64,000 nt of DNA from Brachionus rotundiformis (Eukaryota > Rotifera > Eurotatoria > Ploima > Brachionidae): positions 334,095 through 398,094 of the forward strand of contig JAESIW010000199.1 of assembly GCA_016802295.1 (NCBI GenBank). Direction: 5' to 3'. The notes beneath the pieces are model-generated. The model saw only the letters and a program-made list of their open reading frames with translations. It did no database searches and was not told the DNA's origin. Both the position numbers and the translations under genes were made by a program. Below, one piece after another: positions 24,901-35,132 of the stretch. Numbering within the stretch: position 1 is the stretch's first letter; every line of letters begins with the position of its first letter.

Positions 24901-26433
24901 ATAAAAAATTTTTTTTATATTGTATCCATTAAACTTTTAAATTTGATTATTTTATAAAACTTTAATAATTTATTATACAATTGGACTGGCTGATGCGTAC
25001 CAATTTGGAACAAAAGCATTTAAAATTAATTTCATTTTTCTTTCCTTGGAAAAATTATTTGGTTTAACCCATGATGGTTCTTCCTTGCTTATCGATAAAT
25101 AAAAAAGAATATCAGAATTAGAAAAAAAAATCTGACTTTAATTTTAAAAAGAATTCCAAAGGTTTCCAACTCGCTAACCATGTATTACTTTGTCAATTAA
25201 AAAAATGTGATAGATATTAAGATATTTAATATAAATTATTCTAGTTCCATTGTTGTGAAAAGGTCACATAATAGGTACAGTTACCAATTTTAAAATCTTG
25301 GTAGAATTGATTTACCAATTTAGACTCAATTGAGCCCTTGTAGGCTTAGTAAAATGTACTGACACAATCTTAATCAGTTGATGAACTACTCAACTGTCAA
25401 TGACCACAAGTTCAAGCATCGTCTGGAAAAAAAAAGTTTGGTAACAGGAAGCATTTTCTCTTAGAAAAAGATAATTGAAATTATCCAACAATAAATTATT
25501 AAATTCAAAAACATGATATCTTCTAAAGTGGTAAAATCTAGTCATAGATACCATGCTCCCATTGGATGTCCAATAATTTATTTGAAAAATTCCCAACTAA
25601 CTGACTCAAAGCAAAATTAATTAATTTAATTATTTTAAAAATTAATATAAATATATAAAGAAAAACATTTTTATTTAAATTTAGTTAAATAATAAAAATT
25701 TTAATAATTTTTATTAAAATTTAAGAAGTATTAACACGCAATTCGTTAATGCCTCCATCGATTTTAGTTGGTTCGCGGAAGCAGAGCGTATCATCATCTC
25801 GAAAGTCATCTGTCAACGATATAGAAGAGGATATTGACAGGTAATTGACCAAAGTTTTAAGATTTATCTTCAATTGACCATTATGCACTTCAGTTACTTT
25901 TCAACCGAGACCAGGTGTGCGCTAACGCCTGGTCTAGGCCAGGTAGCCCCAAAAAACGAGGTCAAAGAAGATGCCATTACTGGTGATATCAAGCTCGGAT
26001 TCTTAATGAGCAAAGGTCAGCTAGAAATTACTGTTTTCGAGGCTGCTAATTTGGTGAAATTAAGTGGCCTCAACAAAGACACCTATGTCAAAACTTATCT
26101 GAGAACCGGAACGCATAGAATACAGAAAAAAAAGACCCATGTGGTCAAAAATACAACTGAGCCTGTGTTCAATTCAAAATTGTCTTACAGTGCCTGCAAT
26201 GTTCTTGGTCGGCGCATTCAAGTGGTTAAAAGTTATTGTTTTTTTCTTAATTGTAAAGTTAATTTTGTATCTAGGTTATGTTGTGGGTTAAAGCGCCCAA
26301 ATTGGACAAAAATCAGTGCATTGGAGAAGCATTTATTCAACTGGATCAGCTTGATTTAACCCAACAAACAATCGGATGGTACAAATTGTACAAACAGCAC
26401 GTGGTTGACAGTGATTTCTACGATTCAGCTTAG
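15975..26433 (+). CDS. RIMS: RIM, active-zone scaffold (regulating synaptic membrane exocytosis protein)
   Basis: Presynaptic scaffold that links Rab3 vesicles, Munc13 and calcium channels. Ten exons: 15975..16093, 16156..16519, 17376..18441, 19908..20750, 21920..22767, 24411..24537, 24589..24858, 25726..25840, 25894..26221, 26275..26433; 1,412 residues. An N-terminal helix (LSLNHLTKNELEQIKKVI) is followed by an eight-cysteine FYVE-like finger (Cys 107, 110, 138, 141, 146, 149, 171, 174), split between exons 2 and 3. KKSGCW follows, corresponding to the Rab3-effector SGAWF box. Then come a long Ser-rich linker, a PDZ domain (about 799-875, loop NGLGM), C2A (about 956-1080), a basic Ser-rich linker, and C2B (about 1281-1405, ending IGWYKLYKQH). 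All introns are GT-AG; the first donor (GTCGGA) is weak. The ~850-1,650-nt introns contain inserted repeats. Domain order and the exact phase closure make the call firm. Confidence 0.93.
16891..17067 (+). other. Exon-like island inside RIM intron 2
   Basis: A less AT-rich block sits between an acceptor-like tttttcttag and a donor-like GTAGAA within the 856-nt intron 2. One frame is open for about 50 codons (KYQDRLTKSDQFRTSLWAYR and onward) with an exon-like base composition. In the phase that exon 2 would impose it meets TGA after nine codons. It may be a stop-containing cassette exon, a relic of another gene or a transposon scrap. I recognise no family. Confidence 0.35.
18849..19202. repeat. 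MITE-like inverted repeat in RIM intron 3
   Basis: A left arm at about 18849-18912 (containing GCAAAAATTCTTCCTATTTT) recurs in inverted form at about 19139-19202 (AAAATAGGAAGAATTTTTG). The arms are about 64 bp with only a few differences and surround a 226-bp unrelated core. The arms, short length and lack of coding content fit a miniature inverted-repeat transposable element. I could not identify a target-site duplication. Confidence 0.65.
20901..21615 (-). mobile_element. LINE 3' fragment in RIM intron 4
   Basis: Minus-strand translation, broken by frameshifts and stops, gives LQKDLDVICEW, SKVMHFGR, NSCERDL and QANKILG-like, MIVEERLYQTN and SSGSTMKQIAW, ending with STSTEVFKAMLDN. These blocks, in this order, are the C-terminal half of CR1/L2-like reverse-transcriptase ORFs. 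Its 3' side (low coordinates) carries the 146-bp repeat at 20901-21046. The insert is antisense to RIM and intronic. Decay rules out activity. Confidence 0.7.
22952..23104. repeat. Nested palindromic element in RIM intron 5
   Basis: The outer arms (AATATATTGGGCATTGT... and its inverted copy ...CACAATGCCCAATATAT) each continue through a TTTGGAACAAAAAACAAA-type stretch. The inner arms CTTGAGCTTTGGCATTTT and AAAATGCCAAAGCTCAAG are separated by only a few bases around 23041. The whole could fold into one long hairpin. The flanking CAGGGTGCTCAAAAATAAAT at 22911 resembles a Tc1/mariner terminal repeat, so a foldback or mariner-derived MITE is likely. Confidence 0.65.
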
Positions 26434-27082
26434 TAGTGTAAACAATGTTAAATTTATGTTCCAAGATATTTAATTAATAAATTATTTTTATAAACAAAAT
26501 TTAATTATTTAACAAAAATTTTTAAAGACACTAAACTAATTAAAGTAGAATGAAAATTTACCAAGATTTTTTGAAAAATAATTGAAAGGTAAAATAAAGA
26601 CTAAAGAAAATTGGTCATTCTATCGTAATGGTCAATAAAGTGACCTGTAAAATGAGAAACTATTTGATTTTGGATGTACATTTCCAAATCGTTAAATATA
26701 ACATTGGTCACTTAAATCTCCATCTTAAATTACTTTTCTTTATTATCTTTATTATTTTTGCTTTTCAATTAGAACTTAAATATTTGTAATCTTTTTGAGC
26801 ATTTAGTGAACTTCATTTAAAATTTTTGAAAAATTTTAATTGATATTAAAAAAGAGGTTTTTATAAATTCGGCCACATTCAAAAAACAAATTAGATTTTA
26901 AAATATATTTTTTAACTTCTAGTTAAATTTTTAGTAAATAAAATTTATTTGTAAATTTATTATTATTTAACCGATGATGCATTAGTTAACTTGCCGGATC
27001 ATGCAAATGATCAGGTTATCTTCTATATATATATTTATAAACAGCTAAACTTTAGGTATAAAATCAAAAAAACAATTTTAAA
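26434..27082. other. AT-rich intergenic sequence downstream of RIM
   Basis: Contains AATAAA-like words from about 26470, which may be the RIM polyadenylation signal. No gene seen. Confidence 0.55.
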
Positions 27083-27536
27083 ATGGAGCTCTCTGTGTCT
27101 GAACGCGAGGCTTTTCGAAAAGCAATCAAAAATATGATTTCACAAATGACAAAATCTGACCTTGTGGCGCACTTTACAAAGCAAGGGATCGCTCGAAGCA
27201 CAATATATAATACAATCAACCGTATTCAAATTGGACATAAAGGACAATAAGAGAACAAGTCGTCCGACCACTTGGACAGCTGCAAGGAAGACAAAACTGA
27301 ATGATTGACCAACAACCGAACAGGAGAAAGTCTAGCTAGAAAATTTTCTGTGCATCAAAAAACAGTTGGTCGGCAATTAAAAAAAATGGATATTTCATAT
27401 CATAAACGTGAAAAAACACCAAAATATAGCGCCGTACAAGATGAGAAAACCAAAAATTTGAGTAAAAACTTTCAAATATAAAAATTGAAGTTGAAGGAAA
27501 TCGAGTTAAATTTTGTGAAATCATTTATGACAGGGG
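27083..27536 (+). pseudogene. Broken mariner-type transposase, N-terminal part
   Basis: An ATG at 27083 opens 55 codons containing a helix-turn-helix of the mariner kind (SDLVAHF then GIARSTIYNTINR), ending in TAA. In shifted frames the protein continues with TNNRTGESLARKF, VHQKTVGRQLKKM and KREKTPKYS, which are the second DNA-binding helix set and the linker before the catalytic domain. The DDE/D catalytic region is missing or unrecognisable past about 27540. It is a dead copy. The terminal inverted repeats were not located. Confidence 0.7.
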
Positions 27537-27806
27537 TCAAAACAAAGCTCAGAAAAATCGGTCACAATGGAGTTTTTTCATTATATAAAAATCATAATTC
27601 TATTAAAAAATAAATTTTTTACAACATAAAAAATCAAAACTTAATATTATTTTAATTTTTGTCCATTTGCTTATGCATCACCCGTTATTATTTTTAAAAG
27701 AAAACCTATCATTGAATTAATTGAAAAATTGTTTGTTATAAGATTCAAATAGAATTTTTGAATTTAAGTTATAAATTTGAACAAAATTCCCCTGGCGTCT
27801 TTCCCT

Positions 27807-27952
27807 AAGAAGCCAGTGGGACGTTCATCATAAACAGCGCCACTCATCCGAGCACTCAAAATTGGCTGCGAACTCGGCAACTATTTAGACTAGCTTGGAA
27901 CCACAAACCAAGCGACTTTTATCAAAAAGTCTTAACTTAAGGCTTCCAAAGT
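27807..27952 (+). repeat. 146-bp dispersed repeat, second near-identical copy
   Basis: Identical to 20901-21046 except for one base (GCTTGGAACC here, GCTTGAAACC there). Both copies begin at AAGAAGCCAGTGGG and stay aligned to TTCCAAAGT, after which the two sequences are unrelated. This suggests a 3' tail shared by different elements, or a short element inserted twice. Confidence 0.9.
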
Positions 27953-28200
27953 TACGTCTATCTGCAGAGGGTCAGCTGTACAGCAGATTCTCGCTCCTTT
28001 CGGATTCTATACTGGGAGATGGTCGAAGCCAGCGGCTCCCTCATACGACAAGACTTGGACAAAGACCCGTAGGCCTATGTACCCGCCATACAGCTCTTCT
28101 GCAGACTACCTAAAAGACCACATGCACGATGCATGTGGCTGCCACCTCCCTCCTTTTTTTTCATCAGGGCTTGGGATTTGCGGATCGGCATTGTGACCAA
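27953..28200. mobile_element. GC-richer segment attached to the 146-bp repeat
   Basis: This segment is far less AT-rich than its surroundings and abuts the repeat directly. It contains a perfect 9-bp hairpin with a 3-nt loop (CCACATGCACGATGCATGTGG, about 28119-28139) and ends with a C/T-rich tract. No protein homology seen. Its composition and junction with the repeat suggest the body of a short non-autonomous retroelement. The element class is not determined. Confidence 0.45.
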
Positions 28201-29040
28201 ACTGACAACCATTTATACCCTTTTTTGTACATTAGTCATTTAAACAAATTTTACTAATTTAACTATTTAGTTATTTTTTTCAAATTTTGTTCAAATGCTC
28301 AAAATAAAAATTTTTTATATTTAAAATGAAATCAAGGTTAAGTAATTCAGCTAATTTTGTCAAATAATTTACTAATTAAAATTAAACTTTTTGATTTTTA
28401 CTAAAATAGAAAAAATTTGTATTCTTAAATAGATATTTAATAGGAATATAGATTCTTGATATTTTTAAGAGGGCAGCTTTTTGCACTTAATAAAATTAAG
28501 ATATAAAAAATAATAATTTAATAATTACAATCACTTGGAACATATTAAGTTTTAATAATTTACTTAATTATTATTTTTAACGAGATATCAATTAATTTCT
28601 TACGCAACTAGTTTGAATAAATATTAAGAATTAATATTATTTATTTAATAAAAGCTGATAATTAAATGTAATCCATTGTGCACATTTAATGAGATATGGA
28701 AGGGGGAGGAAAAAGATACAATTCTTTAAAATTTATTACATGTAAATTAATTTTCATAGCAACAAAATTTTGAAATATTAATTGACTTTTGTTTAAAAAA
28801 AAAAGGTAATCAAATAGAATGTCTAAGAAAAGAATCTTAACAAATTTGCTTAAACATCTTAAATGATTTAAATTTAGCTGTATTTAAAATCTAAAAATAA
28901 TTTTTGGCTCCAAGATGAATTCAAGAAATTATTTTGAAAAATATTTCCTAATGCATAAAAATAAATTTTTAAATCAATAATTAAATAAATCATATCAAAA
29001 AAATACACAAATTTGATAAATATTTTTAAAATAAATAGCC
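28201..29040. other. AT-rich intergenic sequence
   Basis: Spacer between the repeat cluster and the 3' end of the TPR gene. No coding or repeat structure recognised. Confidence 0.55.
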
Positions 29041-30063
29041 TTATTTTAAAAACTGTAAATTATAATCACGAACTCTTTTGTACATGGCAAAAAACTCTTG
29101 GGCTCTTTTCACCTCTCCAAGTTCCAGATACGCCACCCCAAAGCAATTATACAACCTTGCATAATCTAAATTATTTTCATTTAAAATTTTTCTATATATT
29201 TCATAACTCTTTTTATAATAATTAATAGCTGTAATCGGCTGACCAAGCTTAGCATATGCTTCGCCAATGCTGATATATATTGGCACTGCTAGAGAGTAAT
29301 TATCTGTGGTTACACTCTGTCCGTTTTCCATACTTTTAGTATAAAACTCAATGGACTTTTCGTACTGGCCCATTTTGTAGAAGCAGTCGCCCATATTTTT
29401 AAACGACTCAGTAATGTCCAGGTGAAAACTTGGCAAAATGGTAACTCTAATGAGCATGGCTTTTTTAAAAAATTCCACAGCTTTTTGCATGTCTCCTATA
29501 GCAAAGTGAGCTTTTCCAATCTGGTTAAAGCATTCTGCTAATGTTGGATGATACTCGGCCAACTTTTGTTTGAATATTTCTAGACTGGTCTCAAAGTATC
29601 TAAAACACTGATCAATCCGGTGCATGGCTAAGAAGCAATTGCCAATTTTAAGATGCGCATAGCCTATCTTTAAGTCATTTTCTCGCAAAGTTGACTTAAA
29701 CAGTTCCAGACTTCTGGAAAAAGCGTTTAGACTCTTGGAGTAGTCTTTCAACTTTAGAAAAGCATCTCCCAACCGGCAGTAGCATTCAGCCAGTGAACCA
29801 ATGTCATCCAAATTTTTGTAAATCTCCAATGACTTGGAAAAGTATTCAATCGACTGCTCAAAGTCCTCCATATCAGTGTAAATAAGTCCTATTTGGTCCA
29901 TGGTAAGCGCGAGCTCTTGGTGCATGCTTGGCACAAGCTTTTTCTTCATTTCAAGCACATTCTTGAAGTCATTCAGCGCTTCCTTGTTGACCAGCAATGA
30001 TTTCTCGTATTTGATTACATTTTGCAAGCTATTCTTGGCTTTGTCACCATCAGAAATTTCCAT
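29041..30063 (-). CDS. Tetratricopeptide repeat protein
   Basis: Intronless ORF of 340 residues, opening with ATG at 30061-30063. After a short N-terminal helix it consists almost entirely of tandem TPRs of about 40 residues from about residue 55. Examples are GLIYTDMEDFEQSIEYFSKS, AECYCRLGDAFLKLKDYSKS and AECFNQIGKAHFAIGDMQKA. The long repeat unit resembles kinesin light chain and nephrocystin-3-type TPRs, which bind peptides. No other domain, signal peptide or membrane helix is present, so it should be a soluble protein-interaction scaffold. The partner is unknown. Being intronless among intron-rich neighbours suggests retroposition or lineage-specific expansion of a TPR family. Confidence 0.75.
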   Translation of the reverse strand: MEISDGDKAKNSLQNVIKYEKSLLVNKEALNDFKNVLEMKKKLVPSMHQELALTMDQIGLIYTDMEDFEQSIEYFSKSLEIYKNLDDIGSLAECYCRLGDAFLKLKDYSKSLNAFSRSLELFKSTLRENDLKIGYAHLKIGNCFLAMHRIDQCFRYFETSLEIFKQKLAEYHPTLAECFNQIGKAHFAIGDMQKAVEFFKKAMLIRVTILPSFHLDITESFKNMGDCFYKMGQYEKSIEFYTKSMENGQSVTTDNYSLAVPIYISIGEAYAKLGQPITAINYYKKSYEIYRKILNENNLDYARLYNCFGVAYLELGEVKRAQEFFAMYKRVRDYNLQFLK

Positions 30064-31209
30064 TTTTACTATTAATACTTATTTGCCAACTTTTTGTTCT
30101 CTTTTAAATAGGAAAATTAATTGTTTACCAAAATATTTTGTCATAGAAAGTCGTGTTTTTGGTGCTCTGGCTCGAGGGCAATGTTCTTTTAATAGAAGCT
30201 TTATTTGGATTTATTTGACTAATTTCGTACTTAATTCACAATTATTAAATGATAAATTCTCTATTATAATGAACCTAGGGCTTAAATTTATAAGATTCAA
30301 TCAGTAAATAAATCAAAATTATTTATTTTTCTTTCTAAAGAGTTTAATTTAAATATTAATTTAAATGGCATCTAGCTCCTATTAAGTTAAGGTGTGTAAA
30401 GTTTAATTTTTAGTTTTGTTCATATTTATCAAATATTAACTTGATTAAAAAATTAATTTTCCTGTCATTTAAATTAGCCATCTAAAAAATTTAAAAAAAT
30501 TTTAATACAAAAAATTAAAATTTATTATTTTGGCTTTTGTTTATTAACTTTTTTTTTCAATTAAAAAAAAAGCTTAAAGCCATTTTTAACTTTTGAAAGC
30601 AAGCTAATAAACAAGCATTGATAATGAGCAAAAAACAATTAAACAATCGGCAATTTGAATTTTAAAATCTTGAGAAAAAACTAAAGTAATTCAATTTTTT
30701 TCTTGCTTTTAGAATATGTATATATAAATATATTTAAATTCAAAATTTTCTGTCTACATAATTGATAAGAACATGAGCATTTGGCAAAATTTTGCTGGCT
30801 TCATTGGTAAAAAAACATGTAAATAGTTTTATGACTTGAATTAAATATCTTTTTTAAATTGAGGGCTCACAATATAAATATGATTATATAAAATATAAAG
30901 AATAATTTTTATGGGTTCAGTTTAGAATTTAATAGTATATTTATTTTTCTAAAATGTTGGCAAATAATCAAACTTTCATTTAGAAAAATAAACATGTTCT
31001 TATTTTTTTATCAAATGTATACATTTTTTCCAAACTTTTTGCCATTCAAAACATAAACGGTCAGCTTTGGTCACTTATGCATCTACCAATTGCGATCTTT
31101 TATAGACTATTTTGTCAAAATTTAAAAAAATAAAAAAAATAAACAAAAAAAGTGCTGGGTGACATTTTTACTTTTATTCATCAAACTAAATAAACACTTA
31201 GACACCTAA
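30064..31209. other. AT-rich intergenic sequence
   Basis: This holds the promoter of the TPR gene and the 3' flank of the valyl-tRNA synthetase gene, both on the minus strand. A 135-codon plus-strand frame overlapping the 5' end of the TPR gene is a shadow. Nothing else seen. Confidence 0.5.
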
Positions 31210-34200
31210 TTAAGTTTTCAGCATATTCAATTGAGACTTCAAGTGTTCAATTTCATTTTGTAATTTAATAAACTTAATTTAAAAAAAAAATTAATCAATT
31301 AATTCAAAAAATATAAATTTTTATTACTTCATTTCTAAGCCTTTCTTCTTCATGTTTATTAGCTTTTTTGAGTTTACTTCTCAAAATGTCTGCTTGCTGG
31401 TACTTTTTGTCAATTTTTTTTCCAAACTGTTTGATTGCTTGGTCAATGTTTAGCTCGTCCTTGAGAGAAAAATTAAAACAAGAACAACTAGACACTTGTT
31501 TACCTTAAATCTGACCACAATATCACATCCTTGGCTAACATTGAGATTAAAGTGGTACCTAAAATCCGAATTGGAACTTGGATTGAACTCCAAATTGTCC
31601 AATTTTCCCAAATGAATTATCTCTTGAGACAAGCCCTCAAGTCTATCAACTTGGTATCCCTTGACCAAAACAGAAGGTCGTTCCTTAGTTGGAAGGGATT
31701 TCTTAATTCCCAAGCAACTGTTGACAATGGTTCGAACAATTTTAACAATTTCTCTAGCCTCGTCTGCATTAAAATCATTCAGATCCATGATGTCACCACT
31801 CGACGGGTACTTGAGGTCCAGTATTGACTCAGAGTGTTCGCCAATATTGCTTCTTTGCCACAATTCTTCAGTAATACTTGGAATAAATGGGTGATACAGC
31901 AGCAGAGTGTGATTGTTACATTGTCTCAGAATGTTCCATATGTTTTCCTTAATAGCCATGTCCATGTTCGATTTTAAAATCGGCTTAGTTGATTCTAAGT
32001 ACAAATCACAAAAATCTCCATAATAAAATTCTCTAATTTTTTTTAAAATTAAATGAAAATTAAATTCATAATCAAATTTTTCTTCCACATATCTAATAGT
32101 TTCTTTGAGTTGGCCAATTATCCAAGCGTCAATTAAGCGAAGTTTATTCGATTCTATGATCTAATTAAATAATTATAAAATTTAACTCAAAGGCAAAAAA
32201 AAGGTCCAACTTGGTTCAAAGAGTGTTTTTTGACACGGGCCTGGTCTTCTGGACTCATGCACATTTGAGAAAAGCGCACTGATTGCCAAATTTTATTACA
32301 ATATTTTTTAGCATCCTGGAATAAATTTATATCTATATTAATATTGTCATCTTAATAAAATTTTAATAATTATTATTTTTTTAATAGTAATTATTTGTAC
32401 TCTTGAAATCTTGTACCAAAAGAGCCAATCTTGTTGCATCGGAACCAACAGCTTCGATGCCATTCGGAAACATTTTTTCTTGATTTTTGCTACTAATTAA
32501 CTTTTCCCTATTGTCCAAATTGCTATTTAAGATTCTAGTTTTCAATTCGTCCAGACTGACACCATCTATTAGGTCACTTGGATCAATCACGTTGCCAATA
32601 GATTTGCTCATTTTTCTTCCTTGAGAGTCTCTGATTAGACCGTGGAATAGAATTTGGGAATAGGGTATTTGTCCGGTCAGAGCATGGCACATTCCGACCA
32701 TTCGATAAGCCCAGAAGTACATGATATCAAAGCCGGTTTCAAGCAAATTAGTCGGATACAATTTTTCGAAAGGAATTTTGTCTGGCAAATTTCCAGGCCA
32801 GCCAAGTGCTGCCAAAGGCAGAAGAGTTGATGTGAACCAAGTGTCAAAAACATCACTGTCTTTTAATAATTTGTTAAGTTATAAAAATTACCATGTGTCT
32901 ACCGAATACCTTGTTCAATTAAAAGCTCCTGGGTTTGAAAATGATCAGCTGCTTTTTGGAAAGCCTCTTGTTCGGTGTGTGCAGCGAACCATTTACTTTC
33001 TTGTTTTCCAGCTTTTGGAGCACATTTGAAAGCAGGAATTTGTTGTCCCCACCAAAGTTGTCTCGATATGCACCAATCTTTGTTATAAGAGTTTACAAAA
33101 TGGTTCCAAAGCTTTATCCTAAAGTCTGGAATGAGTTTCAAGGATCCATTTTGGACCGATTCGCTACAAATTTTGAAAATCTGAGTTGATTTTACAAACC
33201 ATTGGTCTTTCAACAATGGTTCAATGACATCTCCAGTTCTACTGCATACTGGCAAGATCATTGCATGCTCCTTAATTTCTCTCAATGAATTTAAATCCCT
33301 AAGTCTTTCAACTACTCTAAGTCTTGCCTCAAATCTTGGCACATTCTAAACCAATTTTTTGTTTTAGTAAAAAAATTTTAAATGGATTTTTATTTAAAAT
33401 TTATTTTTTTTATTCATAAAATTTTGAATAATTTACTCACTAGAAAATCATTTGGTACATTAATCAGGCATCCTTGGTCATCTATAACTTGTTTAAAAGA
33501 CAATTTATGCTTCATGCCTATTTCGTAATCGTTAACATCATGAAATGGGGTTATTTTCAGCGCACCTTTTTATTAATTTTTATTAAGAGATAAACAAAAT
33601 AATAAAAAATAGTACCAGTATGAAAATTCATATCAACTTTATCATCTAAAATTAAACAAAGTAACTCATTTGTTAATGGATTAATTAATTTTTTTCCATG
33701 AAATTTTTTAAATCTTTTTAAAAATGTTTAAAAATTGTCTATTAAAAAGAATTAACTAATTTACCTGCGATCATTAGGGTTGACCGCAACAGCCGTGTCA
33801 CCAAAAATGGTCTCAGGCCTAGTAGTCGCCACGACAATTTCATCATCTAGTAAAATTGAAGCTAAAATTCTAAATAATTTTATTTAACTTCTTACCAGAA
33901 TCTTCAACTTTATATGCTATTTTATAAATTAGGCCAAATTCAATTGGTTTTTTGTAATTTGGTATCTTCATTAATGTCCTTTTTTCAATTAATTTGGGCT
34001 CTACTTCCGCATCAGATATGGCTGATTTCAAAGAACAGCACCAGTTGATGGGTCTGTAGGCTCTATGTATCAGGCCTTTTTCGTATAGCCGAATGAAAGC
34101 TTCATCTACACTATCACTAATATTCTACAATTTGAAAAATAAAAATAAAAATATCAATTGACCATGTTGTACCAACTTTATCCATTGTAAAATACTCATA

Positions 34201-34823
34201 ATCCCAATCACATAGAGCATTTAATTTAAGCATTTGTTTCCTAATTGTTTTGCTTTTTCTAAAATCTTCATATTAAATTTTTATATTTTATTTTAATAAA
34301 AATTTTACTTACTCTTCTTTCCATTGAAAAACTTCGCCTACAAATTTATCTTTTCCCAAAACATGCTTTGTGAGCTTTTTTTCATTCCAAATTTTCTTCT
34401 CGACCACAACTTGGGTAGCAATGCCAGCATGATCAAAGCCAGGAATCCAATGTACCTTGTAATTGTTCATCAGCTTCCTTAAATTAATGAAATAATTATA
34501 ATATAAACTCTTTTAGACCAGAAGTACCATCTGACGATTGCATCCTGAATAGCACACGTGATCGCGTGTCCCAAATGAAGATTGCCAGTGACATTTGGAG
34601 GAGGAAACAGTATTGAATATGACTTACGGTCATCTTTTAGATTAAATTCAGCGAGTTTTTTTTGCCAAAGAGGATACCATTTAGACTGGATTTCAAATGG
34701 ATTATGAACATCAATATTTGCTAGCTTTTTTTCATCACTTGAACGCGCTCTGTTCTGCCAATGTCCTACTTTGACCACTTGGCATACTGGGATTCTTTTT
34801 AACCGTAGTAGATTCCAGGACAT
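31210..34823 (-). CDS. VARS2: Valyl-tRNA synthetase, probably mitochondrial
   Basis: Class I aminoacyl-tRNA synthetase that charges tRNA-Val. Thirteen exons, 5' to 3': 34528..34823, 34313..34477, 34177..34258, 33896..34124, 33765..33846, 33616..33713, 33441..33565, 32910..33345, 32401..32859, 32211..32350, 31504..32160, 31328..31459, 31210..31272; 987 residues. Most introns are 44-55 nt. Signatures: PPPNVTGNLHLGH (HIGH box, 83-86), IPGFDHAGIATQ, the editing domain with ATTRPETIFGDTAVAV, DWCISRQLWWGQQIP, GRKMSKSIGN (KMSKS 587-591), an anticodon-binding domain with YGDFCDLYLES, and a C-terminal coiled coil (RLRNEFIKLQNEIEHL) typical of ValRS. The Arg/Lys-rich, acid-poor first ~28 residues look like a mitochondrial presequence. 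The N-terminal GST-like domain of cytosolic animal ValRS is absent. Identity is certain; compartment is inferred. Confidence 0.93.
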
Positions 34824-35132
34824 TTAATTTAAATTAAAAATTTAAAAATATGATTTTAAATTTAGTTTTTCTATTATTCAAAATAAAGTTTAAAATTGTT
34901 TATTTTTTTTTCATATTTATTATTTTTCTAATAATGGCTATGCTATTTTAATTGAATTAGTTTAAAATTTGATGGTCAGTGTTTATCCAATATTTGATAA
35001 TGTTTGAACACAACATTTTCAATATTTTAATAAAATTAAAAATACAAAAAAAAATAATTTTTTTTAAAATTTTATTTTCAAAACGAAACTTAATATTATT
35101 GTTTATTAAATATATTAGTTATAAATTAATAA
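34824..35132. other. Short AT-rich spacer
   Basis: About 310 bp between the start of the valyl-tRNA synthetase gene and the stop of COP9 subunit 1. It must hold the first gene's promoter and the second gene's 3' UTR. No other feature seen. Confidence 0.55.

Noticed and set aside
29900..30307. 135-codon plus-strand frame over the TPR gene start
   Set aside because: Overlaps the coding exon of the TPR gene in antisense and has low-complexity hydrophobic sequence with no homology.
32760..32860. Apparent frameshift in the valyl-tRNA synthetase gene around DTWFTSTLLPLAALGWP
   Set aside because: Rereading the bases showed a miscount on my side; the exon 32401-32859 is in frame throughout.
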